This document shows, piece by piece, positions 8,770 through 16,858 of a DNA stretch of 64,000 nt. Below the pieces are notes generated by a model, which was given only the letters and a program-made list of their open reading frames with translations, had not been told where the DNA came from and did not search any database. The stretch covers positions 1 to 64,000 of the forward strand of contig RXJJ01000009.1 of the NCBI GenBank assembly GCA_003963145.1. Reading direction: 5' to 3'. Both the position numbers and the translations under genes were made by a program. Numbering within the stretch: the first letter of the stretch is position 1; each line of letters begins with the position of its first letter. The stretch is from Bradyrhizobiaceae bacterium. Its GTDB lineage: Bacteria; Pseudomonadota; Alphaproteobacteria; Rhizobiales; Xanthobacteraceae.

Positions 8770-11376
8770 ATGACCGAACCGAACAAATTGCCGCCGCTTG
8801 ACGTGCCCTCCCACCAGCCTGCCGCTGGCGGGATCGCCGCCCGCGCGCGCGCCGCCGCCATGCCGCAATACCTCGCCGCGCTCAATCCCGAGCAGCGCGA
8901 AGCGGTCGAAACGCTCGACGGGCCGGTGCTGGTCCTGGCCGGCGCAGGCACCGGCAAGACACGGGTGCTGACCTCGCGCATCGCCCACATTCTCAGCCTC
9001 GGCCGCGCCCGCCCCGCCGAAATCCTGTCGGTGACCTTCACCAACAAGGCCGCGCGCGAGATGAAACACCGCCTCGGCCAAATGCTCGGCCAGACGGTCG
9101 AGGGCATGCCCTGGCTCGGCACGTTCCACTCCATCGCGGGGCGTATCCTGCGCTATCACGCGGAACTGGTGCAGCTGAAATCCAACTTCACGGTGCTCGA
9201 CACCGACGACCAGATCAGATTACTGAAGCAGCTTCTGCAGGCCGAAGGCATCGACGACAAACGCTGGCCCGCGCGCATGCTGGCCGGACTGATCGACGGC
9301 TGGAAGAACCGCGGCCTCACCCCGTCGCAGGTGCCTTCGGGCGAAGCGGCGATGTTCGGCAATGGCCGCGGCGGCAAGATCTATGCGGCGTATCAGGAAC
9401 GGCTGAAAATTCTCAACGCCGCCGATTTCGGCGATCTGCTTTTGGAAAACATCCGCCTGTTCCGCGAGCAACCCGACGTGCTGCGGCAATACCAGCACCG
9501 TTTCAAATTCATTCTGGTGGACGAATATCAGGACACCAACGTCGCGCAATATCTGTGGCTGCGCCTCCTGGCTCAGGCACCGTCATCTGCAAAGGCTTCC
9601 ATTTCTCTTGCCTCTCCCCGGCGGGGAGAGGCCGGTGAGCAAAGCGAACCGGGTGAGGGGGAACAGACCTATCGAGACACCGACGCCCCCTCACCCGCCT
9701 CATCGCTACGCGACGAGGTGACCTCTCCCCACCGGGGAGAGGTGAAGAAAGATCAATCCATGCAGGACGCGCAGGGAAACATCGCCACCCTCGCCGCCCC
9801 CAAAAACATCTGCTGCGTCGGCGACGACGACCAGTCGATCTATGGCTGGCGCGGCGCGGAGGTCGACAACATCCTGCGCTTCGAGCACGACTTCCCCGGC
9901 GCGAAGGTGATCCGCCTCGAACGCAATTACCGCTCCACCGGCCACATCCTTGCCGCGGCCTCGCATCTGATCGCATTCAACGAAAGCCGGCTCGGCAAGA
10001 CGCTACGGACCGAAGACATCGAGGGCGAGAAGGTCACCGTCACCGGCGCGTGGGATTCGGAAGAGGAAGCCCGCGCCATCGGCGAGGAGATCGAGGAGCT
10101 TCAGCGCAAGACGCACAAGCTCAACGAGATCGCCATCCTGGTGCGCGCCTCGTTCCAGATGCGCGAATTCGAAGACCGCTTTGTCACTCTCGGCCTGCCC
10201 TATCGCGTGATCGGCGGCCCGCGCTTCTACGAACGCGCGGAAATCCGCGACGCGCTGGCCTATCTGCGTATCATCAATTCGTCCGCCGACGATCTCGCCT
10301 TCGAGCGCATCGTCAACGTGCCCAAACGCGGCATCGGCGACGCCACCGTGCAATTGCTGCACGACATCGCGCGCAAGCGCCGCATTCCGCTGTTCGAGGC
10401 CGCGCGGCAGGTGATCGAGACGGACGAACTCAAGCCGAAGGCGCGCAGCAGCCTGCGGGAGGTGATTGCCAATTTCGACCGCTGGCAGGTGCAGCGCGAC
10501 AGCGTCCCGCACACGCGGCTCGCCGAAATCGTGCTGGACGAGAGCGGCTACACCGAGATGTGGCAGAAGGATCGCTCGGCGGACGCAGCGGGCCGGCTCG
10601 AGAACCTGAAGGAGCTTGTGCGCTCGATGGAGGAGTTCGAGAACCTCGCCGGTTTCCTCGAACACATATCGCTGGTGATGGATCGCGAAGGCGGCGCGGA
10701 CGAGGATGCGGTCTCGCTGATGACGCTGCATTCCGCCAAAGGCCTCGAATTCGACACCGTGTTCCTGCCCGGCTGGGAAGAGGGCCTGTTTCCGCATCAG
10801 CGCGCGCTGGACGAACAGGGCCGCGCGGGACTTGAGGAAGAGCGCCGGCTCGCCCATGTCGGCATCACCCGCGCGCGCCGGCGCGCGAAAATCTATTTCG
10901 CCACCAACCGCCGCATCCACGGCTCGTGGACGACCACGATCCCCTCGCGCTTTCTCGATGAGCTGCCGGCGGACAATGTCGAGATCACCGAGAGCAAGGG
11001 CGGCTCCGGCTGGGGCGGCGCGGGTGGCTACGGCGGATCGCGTTTCGACAATGTCGAATCGTTCGGCTCAAGCTATTCGACGCCGGGCTGGCAGCGTGCG
11101 CAGGCCAACCGCAGCCGTAATGGCGGCGGATTCGAAGATAGCGGTGCGCGCTACGATGGCGGCGCGCGGCGCGGCGGCGGGAAGATCGCGACCATCGAAG
11201 GCGAACTGGTCGCCAAATCGACCGGAACGGAATCCGACTTCGCAACCGGCGAGCGGGTGTTTCACCAGAAATTCGGCTACGGCCACGTCGCCAAAGTGGA
11301 CGGCAACAAACTCACCATCGCCTTCGAGAAAGCCGGCGAGAAGAAGGTGGTCGATAGTTTCGTGACGAAGGCGTAA
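8770..11376 (+). CDS. UvrD/PcrA-type superfamily 1A DNA helicase with in-frame repeat insertion
   Basis: This 868-residue ATP-dependent 3'-5' helicase acts in repair and transcription-replication conflict. It has Walker A GAGTGKT (residues 58-64), motif II DEYQDTN (D251, E252), motif III VGDDDQSIYGWRGA (from residue 350), TLHSAKGLEF and ERRLAHVGITRARR. The C-terminus has a Gly-rich linker and a GERVFHQKFGYGHV module like the PcrA RNA-polymerase-binding tail. Motifs II and III are about 100 residues apart, whereas UvrD/PcrA proteins have about 27. The extra stretch contains a translated palindromic element (9611-9743). The reading frame stays open throughout, so the gene looks functional. ATG 8752, in frame, is an alternative start. 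Confidence 0.93.
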   Translation: MTEPNKLPPLDVPSHQPAAGGIAARARAAAMPQYLAALNPEQREAVETLDGPVLVLAGAGTGKTRVLTSRIAHILSLGRARPAEILSVTFTNKAAREMKHRLGQMLGQTVEGMPWLGTFHSIAGRILRYHAELVQLKSNFTVLDTDDQIRLLKQLLQAEGIDDKRWPARMLAGLIDGWKNRGLTPSQVPSGEAAMFGNGRGGKIYAAYQERLKILNAADFGDLLLENIRLFREQPDVLRQYQHRFKFILVDEYQDTNVAQYLWLRLLAQAPSSAKASISLASPRRGEAGEQSEPGEGEQTYRDTDAPSPASSLRDEVTSPHRGEVKKDQSMQDAQGNIATLAAPKNICCVGDDDQSIYGWRGAEVDNILRFEHDFPGAKVIRLERNYRSTGHILAAASHLIAFNESRLGKTLRTEDIEGEKVTVTGAWDSEEEARAIGEEIEELQRKTHKLNEIAILVRASFQMREFEDRFVTLGLPYRVIGGPRFYERAEIRDALAYLRIINSSADDLAFERIVNVPKRGIGDATVQLLHDIARKRRIPLFEAARQVIETDELKPKARSSLREVIANFDRWQVQRDSVPHTRLAEIVLDESGYTEMWQKDRSADAAGRLENLKELVRSMEEFENLAGFLEHISLVMDREGGADEDAVSLMTLHSAKGLEFDTVFLPGWEEGLFPHQRALDEQGRAGLEEERRLAHVGITRARRRAKIYFATNRRIHGSWTTTIPSRFLDELPADNVEITESKGGSGWGGAGGYGGSRFDNVESFGSSYSTPGWQRAQANRSRNGGGFEDSGARYDGGARRGGGKIATIEGELVAKSTGTESDFATGERVFHQKFGYGHVAKVDGNKLTIAFEKAGEKKVVDSFVTKA
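9611..9743. repeat. Composite palindromic repeat element inside the helicase gene
   Basis: The element has two terminal hairpins, each about 21-23 bases and built on CTCTCCCC...GGGGAGAG (9611-9631 and 9721-9743). A central perfect 12-base inverted repeat sits at 9650-9661 and 9686-9697. The left half resembles the reverse complement of the right half, so this reads as two copies of one repeat placed head to head. I recall similar elements as common intergenic repeats in Bradyrhizobium-type genomes (memory, not a search). Here the element is translated as about residues 281-325 of the helicase. It is 133 bases long, not a multiple of three, so flanking bases must have kept the frame. Confidence 0.85.
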
Positions 11377-11404
11377 AGCGCACCGCCCGGTTTATCTTTC
11401 CGGA

Positions 11405-11992
11405 TCACTCTTGCCGGGCACCGGCAAAAAGCACGTCGACGAAAGCAGCCGCAGAATCCCTGAGCTGCTTGCGGCTGTATCCGGCACGCTCCATGACGGC
11501 AAGCCCTCTTGTAAAAGTCACGACCACCCGCGCCAGCCGGACTGCATCCGCCTGAGTCAATTTGCCGGGCGCCGAACCGAGAGCCTTGCAGACAAGCCGT
11601 TCGAGCTGACTGAGCACACCCTGCACGCGCTGGCGCACCTGCGCGCTCGAAATGGCCAGATCGAGCGCGGTGTGCGTCGTCAGGCACCCCCGCGCCGGTG
11701 TGCCGCTGGTCATGTTGACAATCAGCATATCCAGAAAGCCCTGCAGCCTGGCCGCCGCATCGCCCTGCGCCAGAACCCGCGCGGCCGCGTCCAGGAACTG
11801 CGCGGCATATTGATCGAACGCGCGCAGGAAAATCGCTTCCTTGTCGCCATAGGCGTTGTAGAGGCTGCCGCGCTGCACGCCAGTCGCCGCGGCGATATCC
11901 TGCATGGTCGCGTCGTGAAGACCCTTGCGCCAGAACACGTCGAGCGCGAGCGCGATCACTTCCTGCTCGTCAAACTGCCGCGAACCGGCCAT
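11405..11992 (-). CDS. TetR/AcrR family transcriptional regulator
   Basis: A 195-residue repressor-type protein. The N-terminal helix-turn-helix (about 8-55) includes ALDVFWRKGLHDATMQDIAA, then TGVQRGSLYNAYGDKEAIFL, which is the canonical TetR recognition-helix block. The C-terminal ligand/dimer domain contains GCLTTHTALDLA, a pattern seen in TetR_C regulators such as AcuR/YxaF relatives. It is divergent from a YdhR-like gene, with a symmetrical operator between them, so autorepression and control of that gene are likely. The ligand is unknown. Its 3' end is 28 bases from the convergent helicase stop. Confidence 0.88.
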   Translation of the reverse strand: MAGSRQFDEQEVIALALDVFWRKGLHDATMQDIAAATGVQRGSLYNAYGDKEAIFLRAFDQYAAQFLDAAARVLAQGDAAARLQGFLDMLIVNMTSGTPARGCLTTHTALDLAISSAQVRQRVQGVLSQLERLVCKALGSAPGKLTQADAVRLARVVVTFTRGLAVMERAGYSRKQLRDSAAAFVDVLFAGARQE

Positions 11993-12011
11993 CCGGACAC
12001 CTCCAAGGGCT

Positions 12012-12055
12012 CATTCTTGACAGAATTGTCAATTTTGACATACGTGTCAAGAATG
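12012..12055. promoter_or_regulatory. TetR operator: nested 44-base dyad
   Basis: Two TTGACA-N4-TGTCAA boxes lie at 12017-12032 and 12035-12050, three bases apart in register. The outer sequence extends the symmetry to perfect 11-base arms (12012-12022 with 12045-12055). It lies between the divergent TetR gene (start 11992) and the YdhR-like gene (start 12095). Two TetR dimers could bind side by side. Basis: symmetry seen directly; regulator assignment by position. Confidence 0.8.
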
Positions 12056-12094
12056 AACCGCGATGAGCGTCAGGTCCAGCGCAGGAGCCTTCCC

Positions 12095-12409
12095 ATGATT
12101 ACAACCATGACCACCTTCAAATTGTCGAAACCGATCACGCGCGAAGAGGCGCGCAGGATTTTTCTGAGCACAGCCCCGAACTATCAGGGCGTCTCCGGCC
12201 TTTTGCGCAAGTGCTATATCCTGTCACAAGACGGAACGACGGCTGGCGGCATCTATCTGTGGAATTCGCGCGCCGATGCGGAGGCGATGTACACCGAGAA
12301 CTGGAAAGTTGCCGTGCGGGAGAAGTACGGCGTGGATGCGTCAATTGATTATTTTGAAAGCCCTGTGCTGGTTGACAACGTGACCAACGAAATTGTCTCC
12401 GACAGGTAG
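12095..12409 (+). CDS. YdhR-like (dimeric alpha/beta-barrel) putative monooxygenase
   Basis: A 104-residue protein with a start at ATG 12095 and ribosome site CAGGAG a few bases upstream. It reads as a single ferredoxin-like alpha+beta domain: MTTFKLSKPITREEARRIF, then NYQGVSGLLRKCYILSQDG, GGIYLWNSRADAEAMY and a C-terminal IDYFESPVLVDN strand. That pattern fits YdhR-type small monooxygenase-like proteins, whose substrates are mostly unknown. Its position opposite a TetR gene with a shared operator suggests induction by an organic or toxic compound (inference). No other pathway gene is attached. Confidence 0.7.
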   Translation: MITTMTTFKLSKPITREEARRIFLSTAPNYQGVSGLLRKCYILSQDGTTAGGIYLWNSRADAEAMYTENWKVAVREKYGVDASIDYFESPVLVDNVTNEIVSDR

Positions 12410-12647
12410 GTCTTGCCTTTGCAGCGGATGAGTTGAGGCTGCCGGGATATGGTTCCGCTGCTTCTCCTGCTGATCCGCCGGGTCATGTCATCGGAGGAAA
12501 TCCGGCGCGTTATGCAAGCCGCATTTCGACCAACGCAGCCCGCAAGCCTCAAAAAGCGACGGCGTAAAATGGTCTTTTTGCATTGCGCTAGGGAGGCGGG
12601 ACGCCTATGTCATGCTCCCGCCCCGCCTTCCGACAGACGATTTTTTC

Positions 12648-13571
12648 ATGTCTCCCATCATCTCCGTCTCCAACCTGACCAAGACCTACAAGTCCGGGTT
12701 CACCGCGCTGAAGAATATCAATCTCGATATTCAGCCCGGCGAGATCTTCGCGCTGCTTGGGCCGAACGGCGCGGGCAAGACCACGCTCATCAGCGTGATC
12801 TGCGGGCTGGCGATGGCGACCGAGGGGAAGGTGACGGTGGACGGCCACGACAACGTGACAGATTACCGCGCCGCGCGCGAACTGATCGGTCTTGTGCCGC
12901 AGGAACTGCACACCGACGCCTGGGAGACGCCGCCCGCGACCGCGGCCTTCAGCCGTGGCCTGTTCGGCAAGCCGAAAAATTCCGCATACATCGAAAAAAT
13001 CCTGAAAGACCTGTCGCTGTGGGACAAACGCAAGGCGCAGATCATCACGCTGTCGGGCGGCATGAAGCGCCGCGTCATGATCGCCAAGGCGCTGGCGCAC
13101 GAGCCGCGCATCCTGTTCCTCGACGAGCCGACCGCCGGCGTCGATGTCGAACTGCGCAAGTCGATGTGGCAGCTGGTGCGCGAGCTGCGCGAGAAAGGCG
13201 TCACCATCATTCTCACCACGCACTACATCGAGGAAGCCGAGGAGATGGCGGACCGCGTCGGCGTCATCAACAAGGGTGAGATCATCCTGGTCGAGGACAA
13301 GGCGACCTTGATGCAGAAGCTCGGCCGCAAGCAGATGATCCTGCATCTGCAGGACAGCATCGCGGCGGTGCCCCCGGCGCTGGCCGACTATAATCTCGAA
13401 TTGTCGGAAGATGGCCGGGAATTGACCTACACCTACGACACCAGGAGCGAGCGCACCGGAATCACCACGCTACTCAACGATCTGCGCGCTGCTGGCATTG
13501 CCTTCAACGATCTCAACACCAAGCAAAGCTCGCTTGAGGAGATTTTCGTCAATCTGGTGCACCGCGCATGA
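12648..13571 (+). CDS. ABC transporter ATP-binding protein (ABC-2 exporter, YadG/CcmA type)
   Basis: This 307-residue cytosolic ATPase has Walker A GPNGAGKT (residues 38-45), Q-loop [12 protein letters not shown], signature LSGGMKRRV, Walker [13 protein letters not shown] and H-loop [10 protein letters not shown]. The C-terminal portion (about 225-307) is the usual DUF-type extension of YadG/DrrA-like proteins. It overlaps the permease gene by four bases (ATGA at 13568-13571), so ATPase and permease are cotranslated. The substrate is unknown; relatives export drugs, polysaccharide or lipids. An upstream in-frame ATG at 12612 is less likely because conserved sequence starts near residue 5. Confidence 0.92.
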   Translation: MSPIISVSNLTKTYKSGFTALKNINLDIQPGEIFALLGPNGAGKTTLISVICGLAMATEGKVTVDGHDNVTDYRAARELIGLVPQELHTDAWETPPATAAFSRGLFGKPKNSAYIEKILKDLSLWDKRKAQIITLSGGMKRRVMIAKALAHEPRILFLDEPTAGVDVELRKSMWQLVRELREKGVTIILTTHYIEEAEEMADRVGVINKGEIILVEDKATLMQKLGRKQMILHLQDSIAAVPPALADYNLELSEDGRELTYTYDTRSERTGITTLLNDLRAAGIAFNDLNTKQSSLEEIFVNLVHRA

Positions 13572-14329
13572 ACCTTCCTGCCATCGTCTCCATTTACAAA
13601 TTTGAAATGGCGCGCACCTTCCGTACCCTGCTGCAAAGCGTGGTGTCGCCGGTGATTTCGACGTCGCTGTATTTCGTGGTGTTCGGCTCCGCGATCGGAT
13701 CGCGGATCCCGGAAATTCACGGCGTCAGCTATGGCGCGTTCATCGTGCCCGGCCTGATCATGCTGCAGGTGCTGACGCAAAGCATCGCCAACGCCTCGTT
13801 CGGAATTTATTTTCCGAAATTCACCGGCACCATTTACGAATTGCTGTCGGCCCCGGTGTCCTCGTTCGAGGCGGTGGTCGGCTATGTCGGCGCGGCCGCG
13901 ACCAAATCGATCGTGCTCGGTCTCATCATTCTCGCCACCGCCGGGCTGTTCGTGCCGCTGACCATTGCCCATCCGGTGTGGATGTTTGTGTTTCTGGTGC
14001 TGACGGCGATCACGTTCAGCCTGTTCGGCTTCATCATCGGGATTTGGGCGGACGGCTTCGAGAAGCTGCAGGCGATACCGCTGCTGGTCATCACGCCGCT
14101 CACCTTCCTCGGCGGCAGCTTCTATTCCATCACCATGCTGCCGCCGTTCTGGCGCTACGTGACCTATTTCAACCCGGTGGTGTATCTCATCAGCGGATTC
14201 CGCTGGGCGTTCACCGAAATCGCCGACGTCAATGTCGCGGTCAGCTTCGGCATGACCCTCGCCTTCATGGCGCTGTGCATGCTGGCGATCTGGTGGATCT
14301 TCAAGACCGGCTACAGGCTCAAGCGGTAA
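13568..14329 (+). CDS. ABC-2 type transporter permease (YadH type)
   Basis: A 253-residue integral inner-membrane protein with about six hydrophobic segments. It begins [20 protein letters not shown] and contains the ABC-2 signature region around [20 protein letters not shown], ending with a membrane helix and the short basic tail KTGYRLKR. It forms the pore of the exporter with the preceding ATPase, probably as a dimer with an ATPase dimer. The start is set by the ATGA overlap. The substrate cannot be read from the sequence. Confidence 0.9.
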   Translation: MNLPAIVSIYKFEMARTFRTLLQSVVSPVISTSLYFVVFGSAIGSRIPEIHGVSYGAFIVPGLIMLQVLTQSIANASFGIYFPKFTGTIYELLSAPVSSFEAVVGYVGAAATKSIVLGLIILATAGLFVPLTIAHPVWMFVFLVLTAITFSLFGFIIGIWADGFEKLQAIPLLVITPLTFLGGSFYSITMLPPFWRYVTYFNPVVYLISGFRWAFTEIADVNVAVSFGMTLAFMALCMLAIWWIFKTGYRLKR

Positions 14330-14432
14330 ACGACACTCCGGGTTCCGCGCACGGCGCACACGGCTCGCGATCACGATGCTTTGATCGACTGCAGCAAAAC
14401 ATTTGAGACTTAAGTCGATGTAGCGACTTCGG

Positions 14433-14450
14433 TATGGCAGCCCTGCCATA
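14433..14450. promoter_or_regulatory. Perfect 18-base dyad upstream of the symporter operon
   Basis: Arms of eight bases, TATGGCAG and CTGCCATA, with a two-base centre. It lies 94 bases before the DUF3311 start in a 214-base gap and is a candidate operator. No regulator gene adjoins it. Confidence 0.4.
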
Positions 14451-14543
14451 TCTCGTATGGACGCGCCTCGCCGCAGACTCTAGGCGTGCTGCCACCATTC
14501 GGTCGTGCGATGACGGCGCCGGCAGATTTTCTGGAGCATTCTC

Positions 14544-14723
14544 ATGAAATTTCTTCTGCTCATTCCCTTCATCGGTCTCCTGTGGGTGCCGTTCTACAAC
14601 TTCGCCGAGCCGCCCCTGTTCGGCTTTCCGTTTTTCTACTGGTACCAGCTCGCCTGGGTTCCGATCACCTCGCTGATCATCTGGCTGGTCTATCGCGCGA
14701 CACCGCGCGACGACGAAACCTGA
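14544..14723 (+). CDS. DUF3311 small membrane subunit of a sodium:solute symporter pair
   Basis: A 59-residue protein, MKFLLLIPFIGLLWVPFYNF onwards, with two hydrophobic helices (about 2-20 and 33-50) and an Arg/Asp-rich tail. The ribosome site TGGAG at 14532-14536 supports ATG 14544. DUF3311 proteins are regularly encoded immediately before SSS-family permeases, and here the symporter starts 46 bases later on the same strand. This suggests an accessory subunit, analogous to the DUF485/DUF4212 partners of other SSS transporters (inference). Confidence 0.85.
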   Translation: MKFLLLIPFIGLLWVPFYNFAEPPLFGFPFFYWYQLAWVPITSLIIWLVYRATPRDDET

Positions 14724-14769
14724 TGCATCTGCGCCGATCGTCCGACCCAATTTCAAAAGAGCTTGAATC

Positions 14770-16260
14770 ATGACCACTCAGATCGACTGGACAGCAGCCA
14801 GCATCTTCATCTTCTTCTTCCTTCTCGTCACGGTGATGGGTTTTATGGCCGCGCACTGGAAGCGCGGCGACGTCTCCGCGCATCTTGACGAATGGGGGCT
14901 CGGCGGCCGCCAGTTCGGCACCTGGGTCACCTGGTTTCTCGTCGGCGGCGACTTCTACACCGCCTACACGGTCATCGCGGTCCCTGCCCTCGTTTACGCG
15001 GTCGGCGCCTATGGCTTCTTCGCGCTGCCCTACACCATCATCGTCTATCCGATCGTGTTCCTCATCATGCCGCTGGTGTGGAAGAACGCGCACAGGAACG
15101 GCCATGTCACCGCCGCCGACGTGGTGCTGGGCAATTCCGGCTCGCGCACGCTCGAATTCGTCGTGGCGCTGACGGGTATCGTCGCGACCATGCCCTACAT
15201 CGCGCTGCAATTGATCGGCATGGGCGCCGTCATCAAGGCCATGGGCCTGACCGGCGAACTGCCGATCATCGCGGCCTTCATCATCCTCGCGCTCTATACC
15301 TACAGCTCCGGCCTGCGCGCGCCGGCCCTGATCGCCTTCGTCAAGGACATCATGATCTATATCGTGGTGCTGGTGGCCGTGGTGCTGGTGCCCGCCAAGC
15401 TTGGCGGTTACGGCGCGGTGTTCAGCGCGGCAGGCGATGCGTTCAAGGCCAAGGGAAGCGGCGGCCTGCTGCTCGCACCCGGCCAGTATTTGCCCTACGC
15501 CTCGCTGGCGCTCGGTTCGGCGCTCGCCGCCTTCATGTATCCGCACACGCTGACCGGGGTGTTCGCTTCGAAATCGGCCGACACCATCCGCAAGAACGCC
15601 ATCCTGCTGCCGGCCTATACCCTGCTGCTCGGCCTGATCGCGCTGCTCGGTTACATGGCCATCGCCGCTCATGTGAAGGTGGCCTCGCCGACCGACGTGG
15701 TGCCCGAATTGTTCAAGACGCTGTTCCCGTCATGGTTCGCCGGCTTCGCCTTCGCCGCTATCGGCATCGGCGCGCTGGTGCCTGCGGCCGTGATGAGCAT
15801 CGGCGCGGCGAACCTGTTCACCCGCAACATCTGGAAGAGCTTCGTCAATCCGGATATCGACCATGCCGGCGAAGCCAGCGTCGCCAAGATCACCTCGCTG
15901 GTGGTCAAGGTTGGCGCGCTGGCCTTCATCCTGTTCCTGCCGACGCAGTTCGCGCTCGATCTGCAATTGCTCGGAGGCCTGTGGATTCTCCAGACCTTCC
16001 CGTCTCTCGTGTTCGGTCTTCTCACCAGATGGTTCAGGCCGATCCCGCTGCTGCTCGGCTGGGCCGCGGGCATGGGCTGGGGATCGTGGACGGCATGGAA
16101 TGCCGGACTGAAGCCGCTGGCCTCACTGAGCTATGAGGGTCACACCTACACGTTCTATGTCGGCCTCGGCGCGGTTCTGCTCAACATCGCTGTTGCAGTC
16201 GTCGCCAACATCGTCGTGTCGGTGACGTCGCCGAAGACAGCGGCAGCCGCGCGAAGCTGA
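14770..16260 (+). CDS. Sodium:solute symporter family permease (monocarboxylate-type)
   Basis: This 496-residue inner-membrane transporter of the SSS family has about 13 hydrophobic segments. Typical sequences include the N-terminal WGLGGRQFGTWVTWFLVGGD, the ATMPYIALQLIGMGAVIKAM region and GIGALVPAAVMSIGAANLFT near the sodium-site helix. DUF3311-linked members include MctP-like carriers for lactate, pyruvate or similar small acids, so a monocarboxylate substrate is the best guess. Its partner is the preceding small membrane protein. A bidirectional terminator follows at 16287. Confidence 0.85.
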   Translation: MTTQIDWTAASIFIFFFLLVTVMGFMAAHWKRGDVSAHLDEWGLGGRQFGTWVTWFLVGGDFYTAYTVIAVPALVYAVGAYGFFALPYTIIVYPIVFLIMPLVWKNAHRNGHVTAADVVLGNSGSRTLEFVVALTGIVATMPYIALQLIGMGAVIKAMGLTGELPIIAAFIILALYTYSSGLRAPALIAFVKDIMIYIVVLVAVVLVPAKLGGYGAVFSAAGDAFKAKGSGGLLLAPGQYLPYASLALGSALAAFMYPHTLTGVFASKSADTIRKNAILLPAYTLLLGLIALLGYMAIAAHVKVASPTDVVPELFKTLFPSWFAGFAFAAIGIGALVPAAVMSIGAANLFTRNIWKSFVNPDIDHAGEASVAKITSLVVKVGALAFILFLPTQFALDLQLLGGLWILQTFPSLVFGLLTRWFRPIPLLLGWAAGMGWGSWTAWNAGLKPLASLSYEGHTYTFYVGLGAVLLNIAVAVVANIVVSVTSPKTAAAARS

Positions 16261-16286
16261 CAGCGGGCGCGCCAGATGCAAAAAAA

Positions 16287-16315
16287 GGACGCGGAGGAAA
16301 CTCCGCGTCCTTTTT
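16287..16315 (+). terminator. Bidirectional intrinsic terminator
   Basis: A perfect 10-base stem (16287-16296 with 16301-16310), GAAA loop, A-run before and TTTTT after. It serves the symporter gene on the plus strand and the glycine-zipper gene on the minus strand. Confidence 0.9.
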
Positions 16316-16338
16316 GCTTGAGCGGCTCACGCAGCCGA

Positions 16339-16629
16339 TCAATAATGATGGTGATGGCGGTGATAATGGTGGCGATGATAGCGCGGGTTGATGCCCAGCA
16401 CGCCGTTGACGCCGCCGACGGCTCCGCCCACCGCGCCGCCGACCACGGCACCGACTGGCCCCGCAGCACGGTCGCCGCGACGGGCTCCTTCATCCATGCC
16501 GCCGAACACGCCTTGCGCGCGCGTGACCTGAGCGGTGGCCAGCACGGCCAGCAGAGCCAGCGCCGAGACCAACATAAATCTGGAAAAAACCGTACGGCCT
16601 TGGGCCACGGCTAAAGCGGCTGACCTCAT
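16339..16629 (-). CDS. Secreted glycine-zipper protein with histidine-rich tail
   Basis: A 96-residue protein. A signal peptide is likely (hydrophobic 19-34, cleavage after AQVTRA), followed by a glycine-zipper stretch of about 56-80 (VGAVVGGAVGGAVGGVNG) and a His/Tyr-rich end (YHRHHYHRHHHHY). The ribosome site GGAAAGG, 8-10 bases upstream, fixes ATG 16629. Such proteins are surface or periplasmic and of unknown function; the tail could bind metal. It is related in design to the neighbour at 16859-17179. Confidence 0.75.
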   Translation of the reverse strand: MRSAALAVAQGRTVFSRFMLVSALALLAVLATAQVTRAQGVFGGMDEGARRGDRAAGPVGAVVGGAVGGAVGGVNGVLGINPRYHRHHYHRHHHHY

Positions 16630-16750
16630 CGCTAAACACCTTTCCTGTCGTCTGTCGAACCAGTCGCGCTTCAACACGGAACGGCGGGAAAAAGTTCCGG
16701 TTGAGCGCACGTTGGCTTGGGAGGAAATCGAAGACGTCGAAGGCGGCGGG

Positions 16751-16796
16751 CAAAACAAATTACGGGCAAAAACAAATTACCGGTAAAAACAAATTA
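16751..16796. repeat. Three short tandem repeats, AT-rich
   Basis: The motif ACAAATTA preceded by an A-run occurs three times at about 16-18 base intervals in the gap between the two glycine-zipper genes. It may contribute A/T-rich sequence to the promoter of the 16629 gene or the T-tract of the adjoining terminator. Confidence 0.6.
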
Positions 16797-16797
16797 A

Positions 16798-16826
16798 AAG
16801 GCGCGGAAGCATGGCTTCCGCGCCTT
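16798..16826 (-). terminator. Intrinsic terminator of the second glycine-zipper gene
   Basis: Perfect 13-base arms (16798-16810 and 16814-16826) with a three-base loop. On the minus strand the stem is followed by TTAATTTG, giving a T-rich release tract. It lies 33 bases past the stop of the gene at 16859. Confidence 0.85.
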
Positions 16827-16858
16827 CAGCATTTGGGCCTTCCAGCTAATCCGGAGGA

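Noticed and set aside
14431..14450. Sigma-54 promoter (GG-N10-GC) before the DUF3311 gene
   Set aside because: The GG and GC pairs do not have the required spacing; the sequence is better explained as a dyad.
16751..16796. CRISPR-like direct repeats
   Set aside because: Only three short units of 16-18 bases with no unique spacers of CRISPR size and no cas genes.
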